Positions 18,101-26,998 of a DNA stretch of 64,000 nt are shown here, in pieces. Position numbers and translations under genes: made by a program. The DNA comes from G963665405 sp963665405 (lineage in GTDB: Bacteria; Chloroflexota; Dehalococcoidia; Lucifugimonadales; G963665405), in assembly GCA_963665405.2 (NCBI GenBank), contig CAXXUH010000003.1:62001-126000 (forward strand), given 5' to 3'. The notes under the pieces were generated by a model. The model was given only the letters and a program-made list of their open reading frames with translations, was not told the DNA's origin and made no database searches. Position 1 is the first letter of the stretch, and each line of letters begins with the position of its first letter.

Positions 18101-19692
18101 CGACACGTCCGCCGTCAGCGTTTCGCCCACGTGGGTCGTTCCGCTGATGCTCGGCGCACCCGTGGCCGGGCTGTTGGCGTCCTGCGACGCGGGAGAAAGC
18201 AGGATCTCATTCCACGGCAGCCCCCCGCCGCCGGACTTGGTCGTGCGGACCAGACACTCCGGCGGCGGTCCCTTGTAGAGATCCTGCTCGCCGGCGGGGT
18301 CGTAGTACCGGTGTGGGCCAGAGCCGCAGGGAAGATCGTCCACAATCTCCCGGAGCCTCCTCACCAGCGGCCTTATCTCCGCCAGTTCCTGAGCGCTGAC
18401 TTGTCCATCCGCCAGGATGTTCCGGCTCCTCGCCTGATATTCACAAGACGCATCCAGGAGTTGCGTCGCGAGGGACTTGTTCCGGTCCCAATGGGACCTG
18501 CCGCAATCCGGGATGCCGACGGAAACAGTCAGGGTGTAGGTGCCGGTCTCAGAAGGTCTTGAATTTTCGCTGGCGAGGAGATAGACGGTCCCCGTACGGT
18601 CGGCCGTCCAGGTAAGGCGAGCGTTAAGGCCGGTGCCCCCATTATCATCAGAATCGATCGAGTTGACGGTTGCATCCCGTAGTCTAATAAACGGGTTGGC
18701 AAGCGTACCCATGCTTGTCGGCGACCCCTCCAGATCGATATGGTACGTGAGGCCCGAAGTGACGGAGAGACGGAAATAATCAACATCGCTAGCGACTTCA
18801 ATATCGCCGGTTACGGAGCTCACCGGCGAAACGGAGCAGGTGGTGGTCGTATTGTTGGCGCAGTCGTCCGTGTTAACCAGCCTGACCGATATGGTCTTGG
18901 TCTGCCAATCGCTGGCCCCATAGCCGTGGACGGCGTGCCTCCAGAACAGTCCGACGACCTCACTCCCGTCTAACGCGGCGGTTGCGTCACTTACCTGCAG
19001 CGTCTTCTTGACCCCGTTCACGATGAATTCCAGGAAATATCCCGCCAGTTCGTTCCTGCCCAATTTGGTGTCCGTGAAAAAGAACAGCGCCTGATCGCCG
19101 GTTTCCCGAACCGCCAGCCATTCAACCTTGTGGGTGGTCGCGCCGATGGTGAACGAGTTGGGACTCAGCGAACCGTGGTTCGACGGGATGTACTGAGAGG
19201 CGTCCGAGCCATAGCCGTCGTAATTAATGGAACCGGATCCCGCCCAGCTGTTGGCCGACGTCAAGGTGGCGCTCCACACCTCGGTGGTTTGCGCGTGGCC
19301 CACCGTCCGCGCCGCCGTCACCGGCGACGTCGCCGCGCTGGTCAGCGTCTCGGCGTTGCTGGCGTCGTCGGTGAAGCTCACCTTGACCTTGATGGTCTTG
19401 CCCTGGTCGGCGGCAACCAGGGTGTAGGTGCTCGACGTCGCCCCGGAGATGTCGGCGTCCGCGCCGCTGTCCACCCGGATCCACTGGTAGCTGAAGGTCC
19501 CCAGGCCGTCGGCGTCCGAGATGCCGGACGTGGCAGCCGTCAGCGTCTGCCCGACTTGCGCCGTGCCGGTGATGGTTGGCGCGCCCGTGGCCGGGGTGTT
19601 CGGCTTCGCCGCCACCGCCACCGTCGCCGCGCTGGTCAGCGTCTCGGCGTTGTTGGCGGCGTCGGTGAACGACACCGTCACCGTGATCATCT
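15104..19692 (-). CDS. Ig-like-repeat surface protein, 5' end missing
   Basis: About 1,530 codons remain open, but the true N-terminus with any signal peptide is absent. The frame enters at about 19692 inside a repeat (GKMITVTVSFTDAANNAETL), and upstream codons are antisense of another gene. Nine Ig-like repeats of about 95 aa can be counted by their NxPATGxPxITGTAxVGETL starts, FSYQWQADG cores and SVTVSFTDDAGNEESLTSAA ends. Between repeats 1 and 2 lies a pre-peptidase-like beta domain; another (GDRDFFGVNLSRGRTYRIDV) is inserted after repeat 3. The C-terminus (FTFELRFSEEFGISYKTLRD, VTITLPITEDCDAQGAICTE) is a Calx-beta-like module. Such proteins are secreted or surface-exposed adhesins. Without its 5' end it is probably silent. 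Confidence 0.8.
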
Positions 19693-19903
19693 TGCCCTGC
19701 TCAAGCTCCTGCTTCAGCAGGACGCGGCGGCCATCAGCACCGTGGGCGACGCCTTCGACCTGCCCGAAGACCTCCAACGCTGGCTGCTTTCGTGCCCGCG
19801 TGGAGACGGGCTGCTCCTGGCCAAGGGGCACCGCTTCCCCGTGCGCATCGAGGCCACCCCGGAGGAGACGGAGGTGATCGAGTGGAGACCGGGCAGGCAC
19901 TAG
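19693..19903 (+). pseudogene. 3' end of a conjugation ATPase-like (VirB4/TraC-type) gene
   Basis: An open frame without start reads LLLQQDAAAISTVGDAFDLP, then LQRWLLSCPRGDGLLLAKGH, and ends EVIEWRPGRH at a TAG at 19901-19903. A tail of the form GDGLLLAKGHRFPVRIEATP resembles the C-terminus of VirB4/HerA-like ATPases, where the last strand carries such residues. It is cut at 19692, exactly where the Ig-repeat gene of the other strand is cut. The next gene begins 24 bases later, behind AAAGGAGG, consistent with a former operon of transfer genes. Confidence 0.55.
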
Positions 19904-19927
19904 CAGAGCGAAAGGAGGACGAGACGG

Positions 19928-21692
19928 ATGGACGAGGGACACCGGCGCGACTACGAACCGACCGACGACCCCAATAGAGAAAAGAAGAAAACCATGAAGC
20001 TGAACTTCTTCAAGAGGCTTTCCGACGACCGCGACAGGAAGACCCCCGTGCTGCTGGCGGTGACGCCGCCGAGGACCGGGGAGCGCACCCTGCTGGGCGC
20101 AGAGAACATGCTCGGCTCCATCGCCGTCCCCGAACCCTTCTCCCTGGAGCTGGCCGGGGACGCGGACGGCGTGACGTTGATGGCCCGCTGCCTCGACAAG
20201 GAGGTGGTGCAGGGCAGATCGCCGCCCACTACCCCCAGGCCCGCATCCACGCGCTATCGGCGGAGGACGACGCCCTGCGCATCGACGAGGGCGAGCAAGC
20301 GTGGGCCATGACGCTCAGGGCCGACGGCCCCGAGTACATCCCGCTCAGGGTCTTCCGGGACGACGACCTGCTCGACCCCGGCTCCGACCCCCTCATCGCC
20401 ATCCTGGGCGCGCTGTCCAACCTTGGCGAGAAGGAGCGCATCGTGGCGCGGCTGATGCTGCGCTCGATGGGACCCGACTGGTCGCAGGCCCACATGGAGA
20501 AGGCCCACAAGCGTCCCGTGGAGGACAGGCGGGACCCCTTCTACACCTACCAGACCCGGCCGCTCCAGACGGACGGCGTGACGATGGCCGTCCTGGGCGT
20601 GGCGGCATTGGCCGCCCTGAAAGGCTACCTGTGGGTGCAGGCGGGAGAGACGTGGAAGGCAGCGCTCATGGGCATCGGCGTCGCGGCGGCCCTGGCCGCC
20701 GGGGGCTGGCTGTGGCATCGCTGGAAGAGGGCCAGGAAGCGCGTCTACGACCCTCTGATCATCAAGGAGAAGGTCTCCCGCATCGCCTTCGACGGCGAGC
20801 TACAGTTGGTGGCCGTCCTGTCCGGAATGTCCGACCAGAAGAAGGCGCGGGAGCGGGCAAGGATGCTGCTGGAGCCTGTGGCCGCCGCCTACCGCCACTA
20901 CGACCACCCCGCGGGGGCGCGGTTCAGAGCGAGCAAGGTCCGACCCATCGTACCCGACCCCTCGACGATGCACCCCACAGGCCCCGGACTGTTCGGCAAG
21001 CGCAGCGTCCTGGGCGTCCGGGAGGCGGCAGCCCTGTGGCACCCGCCGGGGGCCGGGGATGAGACGCCCCTGGTGGAGCGGTCCGGGGCAAGGGTGCTGA
21101 TGCCTTCGGCCAGGGGAGTCCGGGGGGGAGCTCCGGTGGGACAGACCACGGCGGGCAGGCCCCGTACCATCCACTTCCCCGACGACCTGCTCAGACGCCA
21201 CCACCTCTACGTGGCAAGGACCCGCATGGGCAAGTCCACACTGATGCACCACATCGTCGTCCACAAGATGATGGAGAAGGCTGCGGGAAGGGACGGCGAC
21301 GCCATCGTCGTCGTCGATCCCCACGCCGACCTGGTGGGCGGCCTGCTCCGGCACGTGCCGGAGTCCCTCATCGACCGGGTGCGCCTCATCGACCTGGCCG
21401 ACAAACGGGGCGCGCCCGGCGTCAACCTGCTGGACGCCTGCATCTTCTCCGACCGCGACCGCACCGCCGACTCGGTGGTTCGCATCGCCAAGGGTCTGTG
21501 GGACCAGTGGGGGCCGAGGATGCAGTCCATCCTCGAGCAGACCGTCAAGACCCTCCACGAGGCCAACGAGCACCCCGCCACGGCCGACGACGAGCAGCTG
21601 ACCATCCTGGACGCGCTGACCCTGCTGGCCGACGACAAGTTCAAGAACGGCGTGCTGACCAGGGTGAGCGACCCCTACCTGCTCCAGTGGCG
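19928..21692 (+). pseudogene. Conjugative (TraG/HerA-like) ATPase, frameshifted and C-terminally truncated
   Basis: ATG at 19928 with AAAGGAGG 10 bases before. The first frame gives MKLNFFKRLSDDRDRKTPV and an N-terminal beta-rich part to QGRS near 20215. A one-base indel shifts to the frame of IAAHYPQARIHALSAEDDAL and onward. Two hydrophobic segments around 20580-20720 (TMAVLGVAALAALKGYLWV, ALMGIGVAAALAAGGWLWH) look like membrane anchors. The motor domain follows: LYVARTRMGKSTLMHHIVV (Walker A), GDAIVVVDPHADL (Walker B), LLDACIFSDRDRTADSVVRI. After VSDPYLLQW (about 21692) it jumps into a duplicated earlier part of a paralogue. Conjugation coupling or T4SS ATPases have this layout. Confidence 0.75.
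21055..21379 (+). repeat. 325-bp direct repeat, first copy (inside ATPase gene)
   Basis: Matches 21699-22023 without indels and with about a dozen substitutions. It spans the linker and the Walker A/B region of the ATPase gene. Confidence 0.9.
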
Positions 21693-21698
21693 GGGGAC

Positions 21699-22023
21699 GG
21701 GGACGAGACGCCCCTGGTGGAGCGGTCCGGGGCAAGGGTGCTGATGCCCTTGGCCAAGGGCGTCCGGGGGGGAGCTCCGGTGGGACAGACCACGGCGGGC
21801 AGGCCCCGTCCCATCCACTTCCCCGACGACCTGCTCAGAGGCCACCACCTCTACGTGGCAAGGACCCGCATGGGCAAGTCCACACTGATGCACCACATCG
21901 TCGTCCACAAGATGATGGAGAAGGCTGCGGGAAGGAACGGCGACGCCATCGTCGTCGTCGATCCCCACGCCGACCTGGTGGGCGGCCTGCTCCGGCATGT
22001 GCCGGAGTCCCTCATCGACCGGG
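21699..22023 (+). pseudogene. Internal fragment of a second TraG/HerA-like ATPase gene
   Basis: Second copy of the 325-bp repeat. It encodes DETPLVERSGARVLMPLAKG through the Walker A (RTRMGKSTLMHHI) and Walker B (VVVDPHADL) motifs to ESLIDR, then stops at unrelated DNA. Protein differences from the first copy (LAKG for SARG, PIHF for TIHF, RGHH for RRHH, GRNG for GRDG) show these were distinct paralogues, not a recent tandem duplication. It starts right where the first gene breaks off. Confidence 0.85.
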
Positions 22024-22025
22024 CG

Positions 22026-22044
22026 AGCCACATCTCAAAGATGG
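22026..22044 (+). repeat. 19-bp motif, first copy
   Basis: AGCCACATCTCAAAGATGG, adjacent to the truncated ATPase fragment. The reverse complement with one mismatch is at 44172-44190, and a 12-base core recurs at 27842-27853. Confidence 0.6.
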
Positions 22045-22227
22045 TTCTGTCTGTCGTCAAGTATGGTGGCCCTTCCGCTCCTGAATCTTGTTGAGCCGCC
22101 TCCAGGTCATTACGATTAAGCTCAGCCGTGAATGGAGATTCTGAAGGCTATCAGGGGTCGCGTCGCGTCTGGGGTTGTCGCTTTAGTTCATACAGCGGCT
22201 ATCTGAGCGAGCGGAAAGTTTCGAGAC

Positions 22228-22267
22228 AACCCAGAGGCCCATGCTGTAACGACAGAGCCTCTGGGTT
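22228..22267 (-). terminator. Terminator hairpin of the unknown minus-strand gene
   Basis: AACCCAGAGGC (22228-22238) pairs perfectly over 11 bp with GCCTCTGGGTT (22257-22267). It overlaps the stop codon region of the gene at 22266-22649. No long T-run. Confidence 0.6.
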
Positions 22268-22649
22268 ACTTCCTGAAGTGCCTGGGGTTCCCTCCATGCT
22301 GGGCGGGTCCCCACTCGTGTTCAATGTGCTTAGTGAAGTCGTACTCCGTACCACCGCTCTTGACGTCGGTCATATATTTCGGAGGTCTGCTCGAAATTTC
22401 CAAATCAATGCAGTCTTTATCCTGCCGCACTCTGAACACCTTTCTCACGTCGGGAAAGGAATTGCCTTCGATTCGCAACCAAATCAAGCCACCATCTCCT
22501 TCCTTCGCCAAGAGGAGATGCAGGTCGCTCTTGAATTTGGAGGGGTTTATGTTAATCCACCACACCGGTTTCGAGGCATTTATATTTGCGAAGCTCGTGT
22601 TTCCCCCATCCAACAACCTGCTCCCCCAATGCTCGTTGACCATTTCCAT
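22266..22649 (-). CDS. Unknown protein, 5' end probably replaced
   Basis: 127 aa from the ATG at 22649. The frame stays open upstream (NKRSAMEMV...) up to a junction near 22665 where an acetyltransferase gene is cut. The protein looks real: VWWININPSKFKSDLHLLLA, GGLIWLRIEGNSFPDVRKVF, KYMTDVKSGGTEYDFTKHIE. It ends with a terminator hairpin. Its A+T content is higher than its neighbours, suggesting a separate origin. No family recognised; the sequence style (single small alpha/beta domain) recalls uncharacterised accessory proteins. Confidence 0.6.
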   Translation of the reverse strand: MEMVNEHWGSRLLDGGNTSFANINASKPVWWININPSKFKSDLHLLLAKEGDGGLIWLRIEGNSFPDVRKVFRVRQDKDCIDLEISSRPPKYMTDVKSGGTEYDFTKHIEHEWGPAQHGGNPRHFRK

Positions 22650-22664
22650 CGCCGATCGCTTGTT

Positions 22665-23068
22665 GCGCGCATCAGGCCGCGCAGCCGGTAGTCGGGGTCG
22701 GTTCCCACCAGCTCGATGCGGCCGACGGCGAACTCGACGACCTCGTAGGACCAGGTCTGAGAGATCAGGTTCATCGTGGCCGCGATGGCCCCGGTGCGGC
22801 TATCCTCGACTATCGTGAAGTCCTGGGGGCCGAACCCGGGAGGGTCGCCCTTCATCAGGTCGCGCGTCCAGTGCCTGATACCCTCGTCGGGGGCCTCGGG
22901 GCCAACGTGCATCGCGGTGAAGTCGGCCAGCGCCTCGGGGTCCTCGACCCTGCCGCGGCGCAGCACCAGGCCGTCTCCGAGCTGCCGTATGACGGCGCCC
23001 TCTTGCGGCGATCGAGCTGGTCCGTCGTTTGCCGCCGTGGTCATCCAGTCCTCCGGGCCGTGAATCAT
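22665..23068 (-). pseudogene. GNAT-family acetyltransferase, truncated
   Basis: From the ATG at 23068 (another at 23044): LVLRRGRVEDPEALADFTAM, then FTIVEDSRTGAIAATMNLIS and GRIELVGTDPDYRLRGLMRA. The last is the start of the acetyl-CoA-binding motif A (V-x-T-x-P-x-Y-R-x-R-G-L), after which the sequence switches to the unknown gene on the same strand. The cofactor loop and the rest of the fold are missing, so it is inactive. Confidence 0.75.
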
Positions 23069-23225
23069 GCCGAATTATACAGACGGCGGGCCGGCCACGC
23101 CGCATCAGACCCAGAGCCCAAGTCGGTGGCTCGAGAAGGGCGTCGGAGCCAGCGCAAGAACGGTTTGGTCCTAAATCCGCTCCGCGCACGGGCGCGGAAG
23201 CGCGAGCCCGTGGTACAGCGCGTCG

Positions 23226-23234
23226 TGGTATAAT
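23226..23234 (+). promoter_or_regulatory. Extended -10 promoter for the aap operon
   Basis: TGGTATAAT is a consensus extended -10 (TGN-TATAAT), 80 bases before the aapJ start. No good -35 box is seen, which is acceptable for extended -10 promoters. Confidence 0.5.
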
Positions 23235-23314
23235 GCGCTGCTAAGAACAGTCGAATTGGACGTACGGGTTGGGACGTCGGCAACGAAGAACACCTGGAAT
23301 TAGGAGGATGACCG

Positions 23315-24370
23315 TTGAGCACTCGATTGGCCTTCTTGACTATGGCTCTAGCGACTACGATCCTGGCACTGGTCGCATGTACTGACTCTGGGGGGGACAG
23401 TCGGCTCGAGGCGGTTGAGGATCGGGGCAAGGTCATTTGCGCCAGCCGCAACGACGTGGCTGGCTACGGATCGATCGACGCGGCCGGCAACAACACGGGC
23501 TTCGACATCGACCTCTGTCGCGCGCTGGCCGCAGCCGTCCTAGGGGACGCGAACGCCTTCGAGATCCGCCTGATCTCGGCCACCGAGCGCGGGCCGACGA
23601 TACAGTCCGGCGAGGTCGACATGCTGGTGCGTACGGTCACCTGGACCACCTCGCGCGACGCGCAGTGGGGTAACTACGCCCAGACGATGTTCTACGACGG
23701 GCAGGGCTTCCTGGTCAACAAGAGCCTTGGCGTCTCCAGCGCTCTCGAGCTCAAGGACGCGACCGTCTGCGTGACTCTCGGCACGACCACGGAGCTGAAC
23801 CTCCAGGATTTCTCCAGTCAGAACGGTCTTGGCATCAAGCCGCTGACCTTCGAGGGCACCCCCGCCGTGGTGGCAGCCTACCTGGCGGGTCAGTGCGACG
23901 CGTTCACCAACGACCGCTCGCAGCTCGCCGCCATCAGCAGCGCCTTCGACAACCGCGACGATCACGTCATCCTGCCGGAGACGATCTCCGAGGAGCCTCT
24001 CGGACCGGTGGTTCCCCACGGGGACGACCAGTGGTTCGATATCGTCAAGACGGTGATGAGCATCCTCATCTACTCCGAGGCTTACGGCGTGGGCTCGGGG
24101 AACGTGCCCACGGCCACGACCGGTGACGCGAAGGTCGACCGCCTCTTCGGACTCGAGGGTTCGTTCGGCCAGGACAGCCTGGGCCTCAAGAATACGGTGG
24201 CGCAGGACGTGATCCGTTCCGTGGGCAACTACGGCGAGATATACGACCGCCACCTCGGACCAAACGGAATCGGCCTGCCGCGCGAAAACGGGCGCAACGC
24301 CCTGTGGGGCGACGCCCCATGCGGCGACTGCCCCAAGGGCGGACAGATATACGCCGCGCCTCTGAGGTAG
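23315..24370 (+). CDS. aapJ: General L-amino-acid ABC transporter, substrate-binding lipoprotein
   Basis: 351 aa, TTG start at 23315 behind AGGAGG; the ATG at 23309 is in another frame. A lipoprotein signal ends at the lipobox ALVAC (Cys about residue 22). The mature protein is of the AapJ/BztA type: GKVICASRNDVAGYGSIDAA, GFDIDLCRALAAAVLGDANA, DMLVRTVTWTTSRDAQWG, FNDRSQLAAI-like segment, and the C-terminal cysteine pair CGDCPKGG. It binds amino acids outside the membrane and delivers them to the AapQM permease. It is first in the operon and separated from aapQ by a hairpin, a common way to make more binding protein than permease. Confidence 0.93.
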   Translation: MSTRLAFLTMALATTILALVACTDSGGDSRLEAVEDRGKVICASRNDVAGYGSIDAAGNNTGFDIDLCRALAAAVLGDANAFEIRLISATERGPTIQSGEVDMLVRTVTWTTSRDAQWGNYAQTMFYDGQGFLVNKSLGVSSALELKDATVCVTLGTTTELNLQDFSSQNGLGIKPLTFEGTPAVVAAYLAGQCDAFTNDRSQLAAISSAFDNRDDHVILPETISEEPLGPVVPHGDDQWFDIVKTVMSILIYSEAYGVGSGNVPTATTGDAKVDRLFGLEGSFGQDSLGLKNTVAQDVIRSVGNYGEIYDRHLGPNGIGLPRENGRNALWGDAPCGDCPKGGQIYAAPLR

Positions 24371-24382
24371 AGAGACCCCGCC

Positions 24383-24434
24383 GGGGCTGGCCGGAAGCCG
24401 CTTGCAATGCGCAAGTGCGCTTCCGGCCAGCCCC
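24383..24434 (+). promoter_or_regulatory. Intercistronic hairpin between aapJ and aapQ
   Basis: GGGGCTGGCCGGAAGC and GCTTCCGGCCAGCCCC form a perfect 16-bp stem; the 20-base loop contains a further 5-bp stem (CTTGC/GCAAG). It lies 13 bases past the aapJ stop. A weak T-rich tail (TCTTGT) follows. It should act as partial terminator and/or 3'-end stabiliser. Confidence 0.85.
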
Positions 24435-24525
24435 TCTTGTCTGATGGACCGGATTCGGAAGGGCGCAACGTCCGGCGATGCCGCGGAATCGCGCAGCGCC
24501 GCGGTCGGGAGCTTCTGAGAGCCGC

Positions 24526-25731
24526 ATGTCGTCAATACCGCGAAATCTGACGTACCAGGGCATCCCGCTCTGGCGGCACGTCCAGGTCCTACAGTGGACG
24601 TCCCAGATCGTGTCCGGGATCGTGGTGGTGGCGCTCGTCGTCTGGTTCTTCGTGAACGTCGGTACCGCGATACAGGAACGTGAGATCCCGTATGGCTTCG
24701 GCTTCCTCTCCACCGCGTACCAGACCGGCATAGGCCACACCTTCCTCCCCTGGGTTGCATCGGACAGCTACGGTTACTCAATCTTCGTCGCGGCCGTCAA
24801 CACAGTCTTCGTCGCCGTGGCCGGGGTCATTTTCGCCACGGTGGTGGGGGTAGTCATCGGCGTTGCCCGGCTGTCGAGCAACTGGCTCGTCTCGAAGCTG
24901 GCCGCTGTATACGTCGAGTTCTTCCGCAACGTGCCTCTGGTGATCATCCTGGGCTTCTGTTTCTACGCCTGGCTCGCTTTGCCGGAGGCGCGCGAGGGCT
25001 ACACTATCGAGGGTTACCTCTACATCAGCAACAGGGGCATATCCATTCCCTGGATATCGGAGAATGGGCTGTACGCGGCGTTGGCCTGGCTTGCACTGGC
25101 GGCTGTTGCCGTCATCTCCGCGATCGGCGTTAACCGGCTGCTGACGCGGCGCGAGGTCGAGAGTGGGAAGGCGTCGCACCCTGTGCTGGCCGGATGTGTC
25201 GCCGCGGTCGTCATCGGCGCCGCGGCATGGTTGGTCGTGACCGCCGTCACCGGCGAATCTCCATTCGTCATATCGACGCCGACGGAGGGAGGCCGATTCC
25301 ATGACATCGTCGGCGGATTTACCGCACCGGCCGCGCTGCTGGCCCTGCTGGTCGGACTGGTGACGTACACTGCCGCTTTCATCGCGGAGATCGTGCGCGC
25401 CGGGATAACGTCGGTCGGCAGAGGTCAGACCGAAGCCGCATCGGCCCTCGGCCTGTCGCCTCTGCGCGTCCTGCGGGAAGTGACCTTCCCACAAGCCCTC
25501 CGCGTGATCATCCCGCCGCTCATCAACCAGTACCTGAACCTGACCAAGAACAGCAGCCTCGCCGGCGCCATCGGATACTCCGACCTGATGAACGTCGCCA
25601 GGACCATGACACAGAGAGAATCGGCCATCTCCATCTTCATAATAGTCATGGCGGCCTACCTGGCCATGAGTCTGACGTGGTCGCTGATAGGCAACCTGTA
25701 CAACCGGCGCATCGGCTTCACCCGAGGCTGA
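24526..25731 (+). CDS. aapQ: General L-amino-acid ABC transporter permease 1
   Basis: 401 aa from the ATG at 24526; an upstream in-frame ATG at 24478 would add 16 residues with little hydrophobicity. Several membrane segments are visible (IVSGIVVVALVVWFFVNV, FVAAVNTVFVAVAGVIFATV). The HisM-type inner-membrane signature lies in GLVTYTAAFIAEIVRAGITS ... GQTEAASALGLSPLRVLREV, the EAA loop that contacts the ATPase. The length of about 400 aa, with a long periplasmic insertion, is typical of AapQ/BztB rather than short HisQ-type permeases. aapM follows four bases later. Confidence 0.92.
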   Translation: MSSIPRNLTYQGIPLWRHVQVLQWTSQIVSGIVVVALVVWFFVNVGTAIQEREIPYGFGFLSTAYQTGIGHTFLPWVASDSYGYSIFVAAVNTVFVAVAGVIFATVVGVVIGVARLSSNWLVSKLAAVYVEFFRNVPLVIILGFCFYAWLALPEAREGYTIEGYLYISNRGISIPWISENGLYAALAWLALAAVAVISAIGVNRLLTRREVESGKASHPVLAGCVAAVVIGAAAWLVVTAVTGESPFVISTPTEGGRFHDIVGGFTAPAALLALLVGLVTYTAAFIAEIVRAGITSVGRGQTEAASALGLSPLRVLREVTFPQALRVIIPPLINQYLNLTKNSSLAGAIGYSDLMNVARTMTQRESAISIFIIVMAAYLAMSLTWSLIGNLYNRRIGFTRG

Positions 25732-25734
25732 CGG

Positions 25735-26976
25735 ATGACCGCGAGCTACAACGATACGCTGGCTAGGCCCCCCCGGGTTACCACCGGCGCCGCCGGATGG
25801 GCGCGCGAAAATCTGTTCGGCACCTGGTACGACGCGCTGCTGACCGTCATATGCGGCACGGCGCTGGCTCTGGGGCTGTGGTTCGGCCTGGGTTGGGTTC
25901 TCGGAGACGCCGAATGGTCCGTGATTTCCGCGCTGGGCGGCCGGTTCGTCATCGGTAAGTACAACACCGTAGCCGCCTGCGCCGGACAGGACTGCTTCTG
26001 GAGGCCGCAGGCCGGCCTGATCATGGTAGCGGCGCTCCTGGGCATGGCCTGGGGAATTGCCGGCGGAGGCACAGCCAGAGTCGCGGCCATAGTCCTTGCG
26101 GTGGCGGCTTCGGCCTTCGCCTTCCTACCTTACAGCCTGAACGAGATGGGGCTGGACGTGCGCCTTCTGCTCCTGGCCTGCGCGCCCGCCACCGCCATCG
26201 GCTGGGCGGTGGCGACCTACACGCCGCTCAGGACCCCGCTCAGGCTCGCTATTCTGAGCGTCGCCGCGTTCGTACTGACCCTTGTGTTGCTCCGCGGGCT
26301 GTCCGGAGTACCCGGGCTGCAGCCCGTGTCGGTCAATGACTGGGGCGGCCTGATGCTGAATCTGATCCTGGCGGTCATAGGCATCACGCTCTGCCTTCCC
26401 ATCGGCATCGCCCTGGCTCTGGGCCGTCGCAGCGGCCTGCCGGTCGTCAAGGTGATATGCATAGTCTTTATCGAGGTGTTCAGGGGCGTGCCGCTGATCA
26501 CGCTGCTGTTCATGTCCCAGACGCTCGTGCCGCTGGCCTTCCCCGAAAACTTCCCGCTCAACTCGCTGAGCCGCGCCGCCATCATCATCACCCTGTTCAG
26601 CTCGGCGTACATGGCGGAGAACATCCGCGGAGGACTGCAGGCCCTGCACCCCGGCCAGGCCGAAGCCGCCCGGGCGCTGGGGCTGCCCGGCTGGCAAACG
26701 ACGCTCCTCATATCGCTGCCACAGGCCATTCGCAACGTCATCCCAGCGATCGTTGGCCAGTTCATCTCGCTATTCAAGGACACCACCCTGGTGTACATCA
26801 TCAGCATGCTCGACATCGTCGAGATAGGCCGCGCGTTCATCAGCAGCAACCTGGAGTTCCAGGACAACCCACGTGAGCTGTTCGTCTTCCTGGCGATCGT
26901 CTTCTGGATATTCACCTACAGCATGTCGTACGTCAGCAAACGCGTAGAGCATCACCTGGGCGTCGGCCAGCGCTAG
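25735..26976 (+). CDS. aapM: General L-amino-acid ABC transporter permease 2
   Basis: 413 aa. Hydrophobic segments cover most of the N-terminal half (LLTVICGTALALGLWFGLG, LIMVAALLGMAWGIAGG). The C-terminal half carries the EAA motif region FSSAYMAENIRGGLQALHPG with QAEAARALGLPGWQTTLLIS. It pairs with AapQ in the membrane. Start ATG three bases after the aapQ stop TGA, so the two are translationally coupled. Length matches AapM/BztC. Confidence 0.92.
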   Translation: MTASYNDTLARPPRVTTGAAGWARENLFGTWYDALLTVICGTALALGLWFGLGWVLGDAEWSVISALGGRFVIGKYNTVAACAGQDCFWRPQAGLIMVAALLGMAWGIAGGGTARVAAIVLAVAASAFAFLPYSLNEMGLDVRLLLLACAPATAIGWAVATYTPLRTPLRLAILSVAAFVLTLVLLRGLSGVPGLQPVSVNDWGGLMLNLILAVIGITLCLPIGIALALGRRSGLPVVKVICIVFIEVFRGVPLITLLFMSQTLVPLAFPENFPLNSLSRAAIIITLFSSAYMAENIRGGLQALHPGQAEAARALGLPGWQTTLLISLPQAIRNVIPAIVGQFISLFKDTTLVYIISMLDIVEIGRAFISSNLEFQDNPRELFVFLAIVFWIFTYSMSYVSKRVEHHLGVGQR

Positions 26977-26998
26977 TTGGAAACCGCGGAGAACCACT

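Noticed and set aside
16076..18562. 828-codon open frame on the plus strand
   Set aside because: Antisense shadow of the Ig-repeat gene; residues follow the codon bias of the real strand and show no domain.
22128..22691. 187-codon plus-strand frame
   Set aside because: It runs antisense through the better supported minus-strand gene and its terminator hairpin.
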